64,000 nucleotides of DNA from Cytobacillus oceanisediminis (GCF_004366035.1 NZ_SOEE01000006.1:248001-312000); one strand, 5' to 3'. Counted from the stretch's first letter, positions 24,461 to 33,269 are shown. The notes: a model not told the origin generated them from the letters alone. A program made the numbers and translations.

Positions 24461-25255
24461 ATGGATAAAACAACGATTATAGGAGTAATTTTAGGGATCA
24501 TAGCAGTTGGAGTAGGGATGGTTTTTAAAGGGGTTTCCCCGTCTGTTCTGATTAATCCGGCCGCTATTTTGATCATTATCCTGGGAACTGCAGCAGCAGT
24601 GGCTATTGCATTTCCAACAAATGAAATCAAACGGGTGCCCAAGCTTTTCGGCATTTTATTTAAAGAAGAAAAGCTGATGAACCCGGCTGAGATGATTAAG
24701 ATGTTTTCGGATTGGGCCCAGCTGGCAAGAAAAGAAGGATTGCTTGCACTCGAAGTCAAAACGAACGAAGTCGAAAATACTTTTTTAAAGAACGGCTTAT
24801 CTCTGGCCGTTGATGGGCAAAGTGCCGATTATATACGTGATGTATTAAGCGAAGAAATCGAAGCGATGGAAGAAAGACATCAGGCCGGAGCCCAAATTTT
24901 CAGCCAGGCAGGCACCTATGCCCCATCCCTTGGAGTGCTGGGAGCAGTAATTGGATTAATTGCAGCACTGGGAAATATGGATGACACCACCAGTCTCGGT
25001 CATGCCATCAGTGCTGCATTCGTAGCGACTTTACTGGGGATTTTCACGGGTTATGTGTTTTGGCATCCGTTTGCCAATAAGCTAAAGAGAAAATCCAAGC
25101 AGGAAGCTAAGATTAAAAGCATGATGATCGAAGGAATTCTTTCAATATTAGAAGGGGAGGCTCCCCGGGTAATAGAACAAAAGCTTGCTTCCTACCTTCC
25201 TGCTGGTGAACGCCGGAAATTCCTTGAGGAAAGCAGCGTGGCAAAGGATGAGTAG
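24461..25255 (+). CDS. motP: Sodium-type flagellar stator protein MotP
   Basis: MotP pairs with MotS to form the sodium-driven flagellar stator in Bacillus. The 264-residue MotA/TolQ-family protein has four membrane segments: near residues 5-22 and 32-51, and in the stretch SLGVLGAVIGLIAALGNM..ISAAFVATLLGIFTGYVFWHPF. The cytoplasmic loop has RKEGLLALE and SEEIEAMEERHQAGAQIFSQAG. It is closer to MotP (MDKTTxIGVxLG, FKGVSPSVL) than to proton-type MotA. ATG 24461 follows AAGGTG. It overlaps motS by 8 bp. Confidence 0.93.
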   Translation: MDKTTIIGVILGIIAVGVGMVFKGVSPSVLINPAAILIIILGTAAAVAIAFPTNEIKRVPKLFGILFKEEKLMNPAEMIKMFSDWAQLARKEGLLALEVKTNEVENTFLKNGLSLAVDGQSADYIRDVLSEEIEAMEERHQAGAQIFSQAGTYAPSLGVLGAVIGLIAALGNMDDTTSLGHAISAAFVATLLGIFTGYVFWHPFANKLKRKSKQEAKIKSMMIEGILSILEGEAPRVIEQKLASYLPAGERRKFLEESSVAKDE

Positions 25256-26045
25256 GCGGAAAAAGAAGCAGCACCATGAGGAGCATGTAGATGAATCGTG
25301 GCTATTGCCGTATGCTGATTTATTAACACTGCTTCTGGCCCTATTCATTGTACTATTCGCAATGAGTTCCGTAGATGCTCAGAAATTTCAGAAGCTCTCA
25401 AAGGCATTCAACGATGTCTTTTCAGGGGGAACAGGGGTATTTGAATTCCCAAGTCCAATGCCAGAAGGCCAAATGCAATCCACTGATGCGGTGTCCGAAA
25501 AGCCAAGCAAGGATCTGGAGGAGATGGCAGCTTTGGATGAATTAGAGAAAGAAAAGCTGAAGCAGGCTGCCGATCAGGAAGAACTGGCAGAGTTGCAGCA
25601 AAGAGTCAACGCTTTTATCGAAAATCAAAACCTGGCGGATAAACTGGAAACCTCTTTAACCACAGAAGGACTGCTTGTGTCTATCAGGGATAATGTCCTG
25701 TTCGGCTCAGGAAGTGCAGAAGTCCGTGCGCAGGATTTAAATATGGCAAGTGAAATCGCGGAGCTTCTCATCATGGACCCGCCAAGAAACATTATCATAA
25801 GCGGCCATACAGACAATGTCCCGATCCGCAACTCAAACTTCGAGTCCAACTGGGAGCTCAGTGTGATGCGCGCAGTCAACTTTATGAAAATAATCCTGAA
25901 AAATGACCAGCTGGACCCTAAATGGTTCAGTGCCAAAGGGTTTGGGGAATTCCAGCCGGTTGCTGGAAATGATACCAGGGAAGGCAGAGCAAAGAACAGA
26001 CGGGTAGAAATTTTAATATTGCCAAGAACGGGAAATCAGCCTTAG
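25248..26045 (+). CDS. motS: Flagellar stator protein MotS
   Basis: The MotB-family partner of MotP anchors the stator to peptidoglycan. In the 265-residue protein, one N-terminal helix (WLLPYADLLTLLLALFIVLFAMSS) contains the conserved ion-binding Asp of YAD. A plug/linker region rich in Glu follows, and then an OmpA-like domain with NIIISGHTDNVPIRNSNFESNWELSVMRAVNFM and AKNRRVEILILP. The start ATG 25248 overlaps the motP stop. It is followed by a terminator at 26037-26060. Sodium specificity is inferred from family resemblance. Confidence 0.92.
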   Translation: MSRRKKKQHHEEHVDESWLLPYADLLTLLLALFIVLFAMSSVDAQKFQKLSKAFNDVFSGGTGVFEFPSPMPEGQMQSTDAVSEKPSKDLEEMAALDELEKEKLKQAADQEELAELQQRVNAFIENQNLADKLETSLTTEGLLVSIRDNVLFGSGSAEVRAQDLNMASEIAELLIMDPPRNIIISGHTDNVPIRNSNFESNWELSVMRAVNFMKIILKNDQLDPKWFSAKGFGEFQPVAGNDTREGRAKNRRVEILILPRTGNQP

Positions 26046-26060
26046 CGGGCTGGTTTTTTT
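26037..26060 (+). terminator. Terminator after motS
   Basis: CAGCC (26037-26041) pairs with GGCTG (26048-26052), followed by G and T8. Confidence 0.8.
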
Positions 26061-26075
26061 TGCAGTGAAATAAAA

Positions 26076-26099
26076 AAAGCGCTGTGATCCAGTCGCTTT
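26076..26099 (-). terminator. Terminator after the 38-residue membrane protein gene
   Basis: AAAGCG (26076-26081) pairs with CGCTTT (26094-26099). On the minus strand a T7 run follows. Confidence 0.75.
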
Positions 26100-26112
26100 G
26101 AAGTGAAAAAAA

Positions 26113-26229
26113 TTATTCATTTGCTTTCTGTTCCGTGCCATCCGGTTTGCACATGCGATCCACCATTACACCAAATAGAAATACACAGGCAATTGGAATA
26201 GAAAAATTCAATACATGAACAATGGTCAT
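26113..26229 (-). CDS. Small membrane protein, 38 residues
   Basis: A frame from ATG 26229 to TAA 26113 encodes MTIVHVLNFSIPIACVFLFG then VMVDRMCKPDGTEQKANE. It has one hydrophobic helix and a polar tail. GGGAGG lies 7 nt before the ATG, and a minus-strand terminator follows. It is too short for standard callers. No family is recognised. Confidence 0.6.
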   Translation of the reverse strand: MTIVHVLNFSIPIACVFLFGVMVDRMCKPDGTEQKANE

Positions 26230-26350
26230 CAGCGAACCTCCCAAAAGGTATTAATTACATTATATGCCAAGGTTCACAAAAAAGACGAAAAAAATTCAGA
26301 AAATATACATAATTTCAGACTGCCAAAAGAAAAGAGCCGCACATGGGCTC

Positions 26351-27547
26351 TTAAAAGGGAAGATTTGCTTCTGAATGAATGGTTTTTGGCTCTGTCTTTT
26401 TTCCATGAAGCAGGTAGTAAACAAGCAATCCAAACAGTGCTACGCCCGCAAGCATAAAATAAAGTGAAGCGAAGCCTGTTTCTACAGCAAGTATTCCAAG
26501 AACATAGGATCCTAGTCCAATTCCGGTATCAAAGAGTGTGAAAAAGGTCGAGGTAGCAAGCCCGCGTTTAGCGGGATCCGCCTGCTTGATTGCAACCGTT
26601 TGAAGACTCGGAACAATGGTGCCATATCCCAACCCGATTATCGCACCTGACAGCAGAAACACAAAGGTGCTGTTTGCCTGGCTGAGCAAAAATAACCCTG
26701 CGGCAAAAAGAATAATGGCCGGATAGATCACTTTATTTTCTCCGTACGCATCAAACCAGCGGCCTGTAAATGGGCGGGACATAATAATGAATGCCGCATA
26801 TACCACAAAAAAGAAGCTGGCAGCTTCAAGCAAATCAAGCTCTTTCGCATAAACAGATATAAAGGAAAGAATTCCAGAGTAAGCGAAAGCGAGGATGCCT
26901 GCCGAAATCGCCACAGGAACCGCATTTTTTTCAAATAAGCTTGAAAGTGTAAATTTTGGATGCTTCGCAGAACTCTCTGCTTTTTGCGGTATCTTAACAA
27001 AAGCACCCAGCACTATAGCAATAAAAGATAAAACGGTACATAAAGCAAAAATCCATGTGAAGCTTGCATATTGAACAATTGTCAAACCGGCAAACGGGCC
27101 AATGACCATGGCCAGATTCATGAACATCGCATAATAGCCCAGTCCTTCGCCTCTGCGTTCATTCGGAACAATATCAGCAACGATAGCCCCAGTAGCTGTG
27201 GTGGCCATGCCAAATCCAACTCCGTGCAGGAATCGCAGTGCTAAAAGAGCAGGTGTAGAGTCAGCCCAGAAATAAAGCAGGGAAGATACGGCAAACACAA
27301 TCAGGGAAGCCAGCAGGATCTTTCGGCGTCCAACCTCGTCAATCCATTTCCCTGTAAATGGCCGGCTGATTACTGCAGCAATCAGAAAGACCGAAATAAT
27401 CAGGCCTACCTGTGTTTCGTCCCCTTTTAAATCATCCAAAATATAAAGAGGTAGCGTAGTCAGCAAAACATAAAACCCCATAAATAAGAAAAAACTCGTA
27501 ATAGAAATACTCAAAAAATCCTTCGTCCATAATGGCTGTTTCTTCAT
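26351..27547 (-). CDS. MFS transporter
   Basis: A 398-residue, 12-helix major facilitator. The loop 2-3 signature is TGKWIDEVGRRKILLAS and the second-half repeat is TGRWFDAYGENKVIYPA. GYGTIVPSLQTVAIKQADPAKRG near the C-terminal half is typical of the YwoG/YfcJ-like drug or small-molecule exporters. It lies 54 bp downstream of a MarR-family gene on the same strand, and the gap holds a long palindrome. A MarR-controlled efflux pump is the natural reading; the substrate is unknown. Confidence 0.87.
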   Translation of the reverse strand: MKKQPLWTKDFLSISITSFFLFMGFYVLLTTLPLYILDDLKGDETQVGLIISVFLIAAVISRPFTGKWIDEVGRRKILLASLIVFAVSSLLYFWADSTPALLALRFLHGVGFGMATTATGAIVADIVPNERRGEGLGYYAMFMNLAMVIGPFAGLTIVQYASFTWIFALCTVLSFIAIVLGAFVKIPQKAESSAKHPKFTLSSLFEKNAVPVAISAGILAFAYSGILSFISVYAKELDLLEAASFFFVVYAAFIIMSRPFTGRWFDAYGENKVIYPAIILFAAGLFLLSQANSTFVFLLSGAIIGLGYGTIVPSLQTVAIKQADPAKRGLATSTFFTLFDTGIGLGSYVLGILAVETGFASLYFMLAGVALFGLLVYYLLHGKKTEPKTIHSEANLPF

Positions 27548-27567
27548 GTTGTCCTCCTAACAATGAA

Positions 27568-27616
27568 GTACCAGGTACTCAGACCAATTTGGTGAACTGG
27601 TCTAGGTGCCTGGTAC
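27568..27616. repeat. 49-bp near-perfect palindrome between marR and the MFS gene
   Basis: Arms 27568-27586 (GTACCAGGTACTCAGACCA) and 27598-27616 pair over 19 positions with one mismatch and two G-T pairs, around an 11-nt loop. It overlaps the marR stop codon. No T run follows, so it is not a standard terminator; an operator or RNA-processing stem is possible. Confidence 0.8.
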
Positions 27617-28030
27617 CATATTTTCTCTCATTTTTGCCATAAGTCTGATCATCGTGCTGATTTCTTCTTCCGTAATATTCTGCAGGACATTGCTTTCACT
27701 TAATCGCACGGAGGCAAGCCAATTGTCGTATTCCCGGATGGCTGCATCAGTCAGTGAAATCAATTTTTCACGTTTGTCTTTTCCTGCTGTTCTGGTGATC
27801 CAGCCCGATTTCTCAAGACGGGCTAATGTCCTGGTCATGGTCGGAGCCTCAACTCCCAGATAAGAAGAAATCTCTTTTTGAGTGCTCGGGCCTCCAATTT
27901 TCAGACGGTAAATAATCGTCCATTGAGCAGCATATAAACCAAGCGGCACTAAACTTTCATTAAGTACTTTGGAAAAATGGCGTGTAAATTGGTTAATGGA
28001 ATGAAAAAATTCACTTTGATTAGGGTGCAT
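27602..28030 (-). CDS. MarR family transcriptional regulator
   Basis: A 142-residue winged-helix repressor. The recognition segment STQKEISSYLGVEAPTMTRTLARLEKSGWI and the wing RTAGKDKREKLISLTDAA follow the MarR consensus, including the conserved D-x-R-x-K/x-L-x-LT. ATG 28030 is preferred over GTG 28039. It lies upstream of an MFS exporter and is divergent from the alanine symporter. The shared upstream region contains a perfect palindrome likely to be its operator. The ligand is unknown. Confidence 0.92.
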   Translation of the reverse strand: MHPNQSEFFHSINQFTRHFSKVLNESLVPLGLYAAQWTIIYRLKIGGPSTQKEISSYLGVEAPTMTRTLARLEKSGWITRTAGKDKREKLISLTDAAIREYDNWLASVRLSESNVLQNITEEEISTMIRLMAKMRENMVPGT

Positions 28031-28079
28031 TGTATTCACCTGCTTAAATTAATTACCTAGCTAACTATACATGAAAAAT

Positions 28080-28105
28080 AAGAATATGTCTACCTACATA
28101 TTCTT
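28080..28105. promoter_or_regulatory. Palindromic operator candidate between marR and alsT-like gene
   Basis: Perfect inverted repeat AAGAATATGT (28080-28089), 6-nt spacer, ACATATTCTT (28096-28105), flanked by two copies of GCTAACTA (28060-28067 and 28108-28115). Confidence 0.65.
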
Positions 28106-28188
28106 TTGCTAACTAAGTGTTTAACTGGCAAATGAAAGGGAATGGAGTAACAAGGGCAACTGTGCATAACAATAAGGGGGAAATTTTT

Positions 28189-29574
28189 TTGGATAAGTTA
28201 TTAGAAGTCGTAGGAGATATTTCAGGATGGCTGTGGGGATATCCCATCATCCTATTATTAGCCGGAACCGGGCTGTATTTAACCTTTTTGCTTGGTTTCT
28301 TCCAGTTCCGTTATCCGGTTTATATTTTTAAGCAAACATTTGGAAGTGTTTTTAAAAAGCCGAAGGGAAAAGGAACCGTTACACCGCTGCAGGCACTCAC
28401 ATCAGCGCTGGCTTCCACCATTGGTGCCGCAAATATTGTAGGTGTACCGGCAGCCATCATGTTTGGCGGTCCGGGTGCCGTATTCTGGATGTGGGTTATT
28501 GCGCTCATTGGAATGGCCATCAAGTTCTCGGAAAGTGTATTAGCCATTAAGTACAGAGAAAAAAATGAAGATGGGGAATATGTGGGCGGCCCTATGTATT
28601 ACATGACGAAAGGGCTTAACATGAAGTGGCTTGGTGTGATCTTTGCGTTCGCGCTGATGATTGAACTGATTCCAAGCATCATGGTACAGGGAAATGCAGT
28701 AGCAGCTGCGGTTGGAGAGACATTTAAGATTGATGGATTGTATACCGGAATTGCTGTAGCGGTACTTGTTTCTTTAGTTGTGTTTGGCGGGATTCAGAGA
28801 ATCGGCAAGGTCACTGAAATCTTTGTTCCTTTTATGGCTCTCATCTATGTAGGTGCGGCATTAGTAGTCTTATTGATGAATCTGGGCAAACTTCCTGAAG
28901 TGTTGGAATTAATCTTCACTTATGCGTTTCAGCCAATGTCTGCAATGGGCGGATTTGCCGGAGCGGCCATTGGCGAAATCATTCGCTGGGGATTTGCACG
29001 AGGATTATATTCCAATGAGGCAGGACTTGGAACTGCTCCGATTGCCCATGCTGCAGCCACAACCGATCACCCTGTACGCCAGGGATTTTGGGCAATTGTT
29101 GGAATCGTTGTTGATACGCTGATTGTTTGTACTGCAACAGCATTTGTCGTCCTATCCTCCGGAGTGTGGACAAGGGAAGGAGCTATGGAAGATCCATCAG
29201 CCCTGACAGCAGCGGCATTTACGGAATATTTTGGATCATTCGGCGGTATTCTTGTTGCTGTATCACTGGTATTCTTTGTCATTTCAACCATTATTGTCGT
29301 AGTCTTTTATGGATCCAAAATGGCAGAGTTCCTATTTGGTTCTTTTGCCGGAAAAGCCATCAAAGTCGTTTACATTGCTGCCATTGTTCTTGGGTCAGTG
29401 GGAGCAGCAAAAACAATCTGGCAGTTCCTTGATCTGGCTCTTGCCATGATTTTGATACCGAACATCGTGGCTGTTCTCCTTCTAAGCAAAGAGGTTAAAC
29501 AGCTGAAAAATGAGTTTTTCACTTCGGAAAAGTATTATTTAAAGGATATTAAAAAAGATGATAATGCTGCGTAA
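28189..29574 (+). CDS. Sodium:alanine symporter family protein (AGCS)
   Basis: Imports alanine or glycine with sodium. The 461-residue protein has about 11 membrane helices and the AGCS hallmarks: LQALTSALASTIGAANIVGV, GGPGAVFWMWVIALIGMAIKFSES, the GGPMYYMTKGL signature, and RWGFARGLYSNEAGLGTAPIAHAAA. Translation probably starts at a TTG (28189), 8 nt after AAGGGGG; the frame runs back to 28117 but without a ribosome site. A terminator follows at 29581-29610. AlsT is the nearest Bacillus relative known to me. Confidence 0.92.
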   Translation: MDKLLEVVGDISGWLWGYPIILLLAGTGLYLTFLLGFFQFRYPVYIFKQTFGSVFKKPKGKGTVTPLQALTSALASTIGAANIVGVPAAIMFGGPGAVFWMWVIALIGMAIKFSESVLAIKYREKNEDGEYVGGPMYYMTKGLNMKWLGVIFAFALMIELIPSIMVQGNAVAAAVGETFKIDGLYTGIAVAVLVSLVVFGGIQRIGKVTEIFVPFMALIYVGAALVVLLMNLGKLPEVLELIFTYAFQPMSAMGGFAGAAIGEIIRWGFARGLYSNEAGLGTAPIAHAAATTDHPVRQGFWAIVGIVVDTLIVCTATAFVVLSSGVWTREGAMEDPSALTAAAFTEYFGSFGGILVAVSLVFFVISTIIVVVFYGSKMAEFLFGSFAGKAIKVVYIAAIVLGSVGAAKTIWQFLDLALAMILIPNIVAVLLLSKEVKQLKNEFFTSEKYYLKDIKKDDNAA

Positions 29575-29580
29575 AGTTTG

Positions 29581-29610
29581 GTCTTCCGCTAATGGCGGGA
29601 GGCTTTTTTT
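29581..29610 (+). terminator. Terminator after the alanine symporter gene
   Basis: GTCTTCCGC (29581-29589) pairs with GCGGGAGGC (29595-29603), then T7. Confidence 0.85.
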
Positions 29611-29650
29611 ATTGATTTCTAAATTAGGTTAATTTTTAGAAAAATAATAC

Positions 29651-29687
29651 TTGCAACACAATTGAACAAGTGTCTATAATATAGACA
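29651..29687 (+). promoter_or_regulatory. psuKG promoter with overlapping palindrome
   Basis: TTGCAA (29651-29656), 18-nt spacer, TATAAT (29675-29680). The -10 is embedded in the perfect palindrome TGTCTATAATATAGACA (29671-29687), which would let a repressor block the promoter directly. Confidence 0.75.
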
Positions 29688-29713
29688 AAAGTTTAAAAAG
29701 ACAGGGCTGATCA

Positions 29714-30814
29714 ATGATGAATGATAAAGAAATATTGATTTTGCAGCTGATTAAAGAGGATCCTTTTATTGCCCAAAACGAGCTGGCTGAAAAAACGGGA
29801 CTTTCCAGGTCCGCTGTAGCCGGCTATATCTCTTCACTGACCAAGCAGGGGAAAATTCTTGGCAGAGCTTATGTCCTGCCGCAAAAGAAAGAAGTGCTTT
29901 GTGTTGGAGGGGCCAATGTGGACAGAAAAATCCAGACAACAGGGCAGCTCCAATACGGAACATCGAACCCTGCAGAAAGCTCCCAATCCTGCGGCGGAGT
30001 GGCCCGCAACATTGCTGAAAATCTTGGCAGGCTGGGCTGTGATGTAGGTTTGATGACAGTAGTGGGTGATGATCCGGAAGGAGAATGGCTTCTTGAATAT
30101 ACGAAAGCTTTTGCTGATGTCACTCCTTCACAGTCGCTGGCAGGGTCCACCACCGGTACCTATACAGCAGTGCTTGACCTTGAAGGAGAAATGGCTGTAG
30201 CACTCGCTGATATGTCCATTTATGAAAGCGTTAACAGAGAATTTGTCGAGAAAAAGTGGGGTTACCTGGCATCTTCTGAAATGGTGATCTTGGATACAAA
30301 CTTCCCGCCAAAGGTTTTAGAACAGATTATTACAAGGTGTTATGAAGAGAACATTCCGCTTTGCATTACGCCTGTTTCAGCACCAAAAATAAAAAATCTG
30401 CCGGAAGATATGAAGGGTGTTACGTGGCTGATTGCCAACAAAAATGAGGCAGAAGCACTAACGGGGATAGAGATCAGCAATGAAGGAGACTTCTTTAAAG
30501 CGGCACAGAAAATTATGAAAAAAGGTGTTGAAAAAGTCGTCATCAGCCGGGGAGATAAAGGGCTGATTTACTTTACAAACACAGGTGAAGCAGGTGTACA
30601 GCTTCCTCCGAAGGTGAAAATTGCTGATGTGACAGGTGCGGGCGATTCGCTTGTATCAGGAATTATTTTTGCCCATTTAAAGGGCCTGAGCACAGAGGAT
30701 GCCTGTAAAATCGGCATGTCCTGCTCCATGCTGGCTCTGCAGTCCCTTGAAACCGTTAACCCGAATCTAAACAACACACGCTTGCAGGAAACATTCAAAC
30801 AATATTTCGACTAA
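29714..30814 (+). CDS. psuK: Pseudouridine kinase (PfkB family) with N-terminal winged helix
   Basis: Phosphorylates pseudouridine to pseudouridine 5'-phosphate. Residues 1-55 form a DNA-binding winged helix ([37 protein letters not shown]). Residues from 62 form a PfkB/ribokinase fold with [16 protein letters not shown] and the C-terminal [13 protein letters not shown] anion hole and catalytic Asp. The gene sits 14 bp before psuG, which confirms the substrate. The fused HTH may bind the palindrome over its own promoter. The length of 366 residues fits the HTH-fused PsuK/YeiI-like branch. Confidence 0.9.
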   Translation: MMNDKEILILQLIKEDPFIAQNELAEKTGLSRSAVAGYISSLTKQGKILGRAYVLPQKKEVLCVGGANVDRKIQTTGQLQYGTSNPAESSQSCGGVARNIAENLGRLGCDVGLMTVVGDDPEGEWLLEYTKAFADVTPSQSLAGSTTGTYTAVLDLEGEMAVALADMSIYESVNREFVEKKWGYLASSEMVILDTNFPPKVLEQIITRCYEENIPLCITPVSAPKIKNLPEDMKGVTWLIANKNEAEALTGIEISNEGDFFKAAQKIMKKGVEKVVISRGDKGLIYFTNTGEAGVQLPPKVKIADVTGAGDSLVSGIIFAHLKGLSTEDACKIGMSCSMLALQSLETVNPNLNNTRLQETFKQYFD

Positions 30815-30828
30815 GGAGAAGTGACATC

Positions 30829-31740
30829 ATGTTAGAAAAATGGCTTGAGTATTCAGAAGAAGTATTAGAAGCAAAGAAAGCAAATAAACCGGTTGTAGCC
30901 CTTGAATCCACAATCATTTCACATGGAATGCCATACCCGCAAAATGTTCAGACAGCAAAAGAGGTAGAGGAAATCATCCGCAAAAACGGTGCTGTTCCTG
31001 CAACGATTGCCATTATAAACGGAAAAATTAAAATCGGCCTGTCAGATGAGGAGCTGGAGTTCCTGGCCCAAAGCAAGGACGTTGAAAAAGCAAGCCGCCG
31101 TGACCTTCCATATTTAGTAGCGAAAAAGAAAAATGGTGCGACTACCGTTGCTGCGACCATGATCTGTGCAGAGCTTGCCGGCATTGAAGTCTTTGTCACA
31201 GGCGGAATTGGCGGAGTGCACCGTGAAGCTGAAACTACAATGGATATCTCGGCTGACCTTCAAGAGCTTGCGATGACCAATGTTGCCGTTATCTGCGCAG
31301 GTGCGAAATCCATTCTGGATATCGGTTTGACGCTTGAATATTTAGAAACGCACGGGGTTCCGGTCGTTGGCTTTGAAACAGATGTATTGCCTGCCTTTTA
31401 CACACGCACAAGTCCGTTCAGCGTGAACTACCGGGTGGACCATGCAGAAGAAGCGGCCGAAATGATCCGCACTAAATGGGAACTGGGCCTAAAAGGCGGC
31501 GTTGTCATTGCCAACCCAATTCCTGAAACAGATGCGCTGGAAGAAGCGTTTATCACAAACGTGATAGAATCTGCCCTAAAGGAAGCAAAAGAAAACAATA
31601 TCGCCGGCAAAAAGGTAACCCCATTCCTTCTAGGAAAGGTAAAAGAACTAACAGAAGGAAGAAGTTTGACAGCGAACATTGCATTAGTGAAGCATAATGC
31701 CGAAGTGGGTTCTAAGATTGCTGTTAGCTTGAACAAGTAA
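30829..31740 (+). CDS. psuG: Pseudouridine-5'-phosphate glycosidase
   Basis: Splits pseudouridine 5'-phosphate into uracil and ribose 5-phosphate, completing pseudouridine salvage started by PsuK. The 303-residue protein matches the IndA/PsuG family: [34 protein letters not shown] with the catalytic Glu/Lys environment, [29 protein letters not shown], and [20 protein letters not shown] precedes ATG 30829. A terminator follows. Confidence 0.96.
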   Translation: MLEKWLEYSEEVLEAKKANKPVVALESTIISHGMPYPQNVQTAKEVEEIIRKNGAVPATIAIINGKIKIGLSDEELEFLAQSKDVEKASRRDLPYLVAKKKNGATTVAATMICAELAGIEVFVTGGIGGVHREAETTMDISADLQELAMTNVAVICAGAKSILDIGLTLEYLETHGVPVVGFETDVLPAFYTRTSPFSVNYRVDHAEEAAEMIRTKWELGLKGGVVIANPIPETDALEEAFITNVIESALKEAKENNIAGKKVTPFLLGKVKELTEGRSLTANIALVKHNAEVGSKIAVSLNK

Positions 31741-31744
31741 AGAG

Positions 31745-31774
31745 AAAGCCAGACTCAAAGAGTCTGGCTTTTTA
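31745..31774 (+). terminator. Terminator after psuG
   Basis: AAAGCCAGACTC (31745-31756) pairs with GAGTCTGGCTTT (31760-31771) and is followed by TT. The 140 bp up to the sortase stop hold no further gene. Confidence 0.9.
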
Positions 31775-31914
31775 TACTGATAGAATGATAGCTGTGATGA
31801 TAATGGCTAAATATAATAGTAATCTTAAGAAATTGATTATTAGGATCTGTCCCTTCTGGAAACCCATATAGTAAAGGATATGTACAGTTTTTTATATGGG
31901 GGAAGGGTGTTTGT

Positions 31915-32565
31915 CTATATGCAGTAAAAAGGGCACTTTCCTTTGGAAGTGCCTCTTAATTTTGAGTTCTTTGCATTCAGGATGTACCGGGAGGGGGCAT
32001 TGCCCACATAAGAGAATGGATAGCAGGTGGAAACGGTAAGGATTTCTTCGGGAGCGGTAGAACGGATCACGGTGGTATCATCCGGATCTACAATCTTTGA
32101 ATCTGTAATTACGTAAGTAAACTCACCATATGGCATGCTGACTTGAAAAATATCCCCGATTTCCAGTTCGCTGAGGCTGCGAAATACCGTATCTCGGTGC
32201 CCTGATAATAAAATTTGATCATGCTGCCCTGGAAATACAGTTGTGGAGTAATGACCGACCCCTTTATCCAGCTCATCCTCATCTGTTCCTTCTATAATCG
32301 GGAGTTCAGCTTTCAAGCGGGGGATCTTAAAAATGCCAATGGCTTCACCCTGCTCGAAGGAAACATCAATTGGGTGTTCTGTTTGGAGAACGCTTTTGCT
32401 TTCTTTGTTCATTTCTCTTTGAATTCTTTCTTGTGCCTGGGCTAAGGAATCATTGTTTTTTTTCTCCTGAGCATACAGTTCCTGCAGCGAGAAAAGGACC
32501 AATTCGCCTCCGATTAGGATAAGGAAGGAGGCAGCAATAATCAGCAAACGGCCTCTGACCTTCAA
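31915..32565 (-). CDS. Class D sortase
   Basis: Sortases attach LPxTG-type proteins to the cell wall. The 216-residue protein has an N-terminal membrane anchor (residues 7-29), then the sortase beta-barrel with LLSGHRDTVFRSL (catalytic His123), TVSTCYPFSYVGNAPSRYI (catalytic Cys181, Arg193). The order and the TCYPF-x-Y-x-G-x-APxRY motif fit class D. The start is TTG 32565, directly after the TAA of the SinR-like gene, using a GGAGGT inside that gene, so the two are translationally coupled. No LPxTG substrate is seen nearby. Confidence 0.9.
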   Translation of the reverse strand: MKVRGRLLIIAASFLILIGGELVLFSLQELYAQEKKNNDSLAQAQERIQREMNKESKSVLQTEHPIDVSFEQGEAIGIFKIPRLKAELPIIEGTDEDELDKGVGHYSTTVFPGQHDQILLSGHRDTVFRSLSELEIGDIFQVSMPYGEFTYVITDSKIVDPDDTTVIRSTAPEEILTVSTCYPFSYVGNAPSRYILNAKNSKLRGTSKGKCPFYCI

Positions 32566-32913
32566 TTATGCTTTACCTCCCTTCATCTTCTTAAATTTAA
32601 TGAACTCCAGATAATAGGCAAAGTCCTCTTTCGTGATTCCCTGTCTAATAGCTTCTTTGACAAGGGAAACCCATTCCTCATCCAGCTTAGACAAGTCGGT
32701 AATTTCATCTTTGTTCTCTTCCAGCAGATCCTCAAGATTAGCATCCAGTGTCCTGGCGATTCGCGATAAAACCTGCAATGAAGGATTCTCCTGTATGCCT
32801 CTCTCAATGTAGCTCAAATACGATTTGGATACCTCCGCTTTGTCAGAAAGCTCATTAATTGAGTATCCCTTCTTAATTCTTAAGGTTTTAATCCGGCCAC
32901 CTATCATAGGCAT
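32566..32913 (-). CDS. SinR-like XRE regulator with Sin dimerisation domain
   Basis: A 115-residue protein. The N-terminal helix-turn-helix (GGRIKTLRIKKGYSINELSDKAEVSKSYLSYIERGIQENPSLQVL) is like that of SinR. The C-terminal part (LDEEWVSLVKEAIRQGITKEDFAYYLEFIKF) is the SinI/SinR interaction domain. It is clearly distinct from the SinR at 34376-34699. It forms an operon with a class D sortase and is preceded by SinR-type boxes. It could therefore be a SinR/SlrR-like player in the biofilm switch. It may heterodimerise with SinI or SinR; this is inference. Confidence 0.9.
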   Translation of the reverse strand: MPMIGGRIKTLRIKKGYSINELSDKAEVSKSYLSYIERGIQENPSLQVLSRIARTLDANLEDLLEENKDEITDLSKLDEEWVSLVKEAIRQGITKEDFAYYLEFIKFKKMKGGKA

Positions 32914-32952
32914 AATACTCCCTTATCATAAAATATAAGATATTTTCATTAT

Positions 32953-32969
32953 AAAGAACAAATTGTTCA
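32953..32969. promoter_or_regulatory. SinR-type palindrome upstream of the sinR-like/sortase operon
   Basis: AAAGAAC-AAATT-GTTCAAT. The core GAAC-N5-GTTC is repeated upstream of sinR (34763-34775). It contains the published SinR box (GTTCTYT) on one strand. Confidence 0.7.
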
Positions 32970-33013
32970 ATAAAAAATACAAAATAATGAGAATTCTCGA
33001 GATATTCTTAGAA

Positions 33014-33034
33014 AAAGAACGAAAAGTGTTCTTT
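33014..33034. promoter_or_regulatory. Pair of inverted SinR boxes
   Basis: AAAGAAC (33014-33020) and GTTCTTT (33028-33034) are perfect, inverted GTTCTYT boxes about 110 bp upstream of the sinR-like gene. The gap 32914-33269 holds no gene I can support. Confidence 0.65.
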
Positions 33035-33269
33035 AAAACGAAAAAACGGCTGAATTTACAATTTTAAATAATAATCCAGATGACCTATATTTATATTAAT
33101 AAAGTTTTTTATAAAGTATGAATATTAACCTGTTACATATAGTAGGATATAAAGGTTTAGGAAATGTTTTAGAATTGAATAGTGAGCGCAAAAAAAGCGA
33201 GTCTAGATCGAAAATTAGTAAATAGATATATTAGACAAAATTTGATGTTTTTATGAAACACTGATTTAG

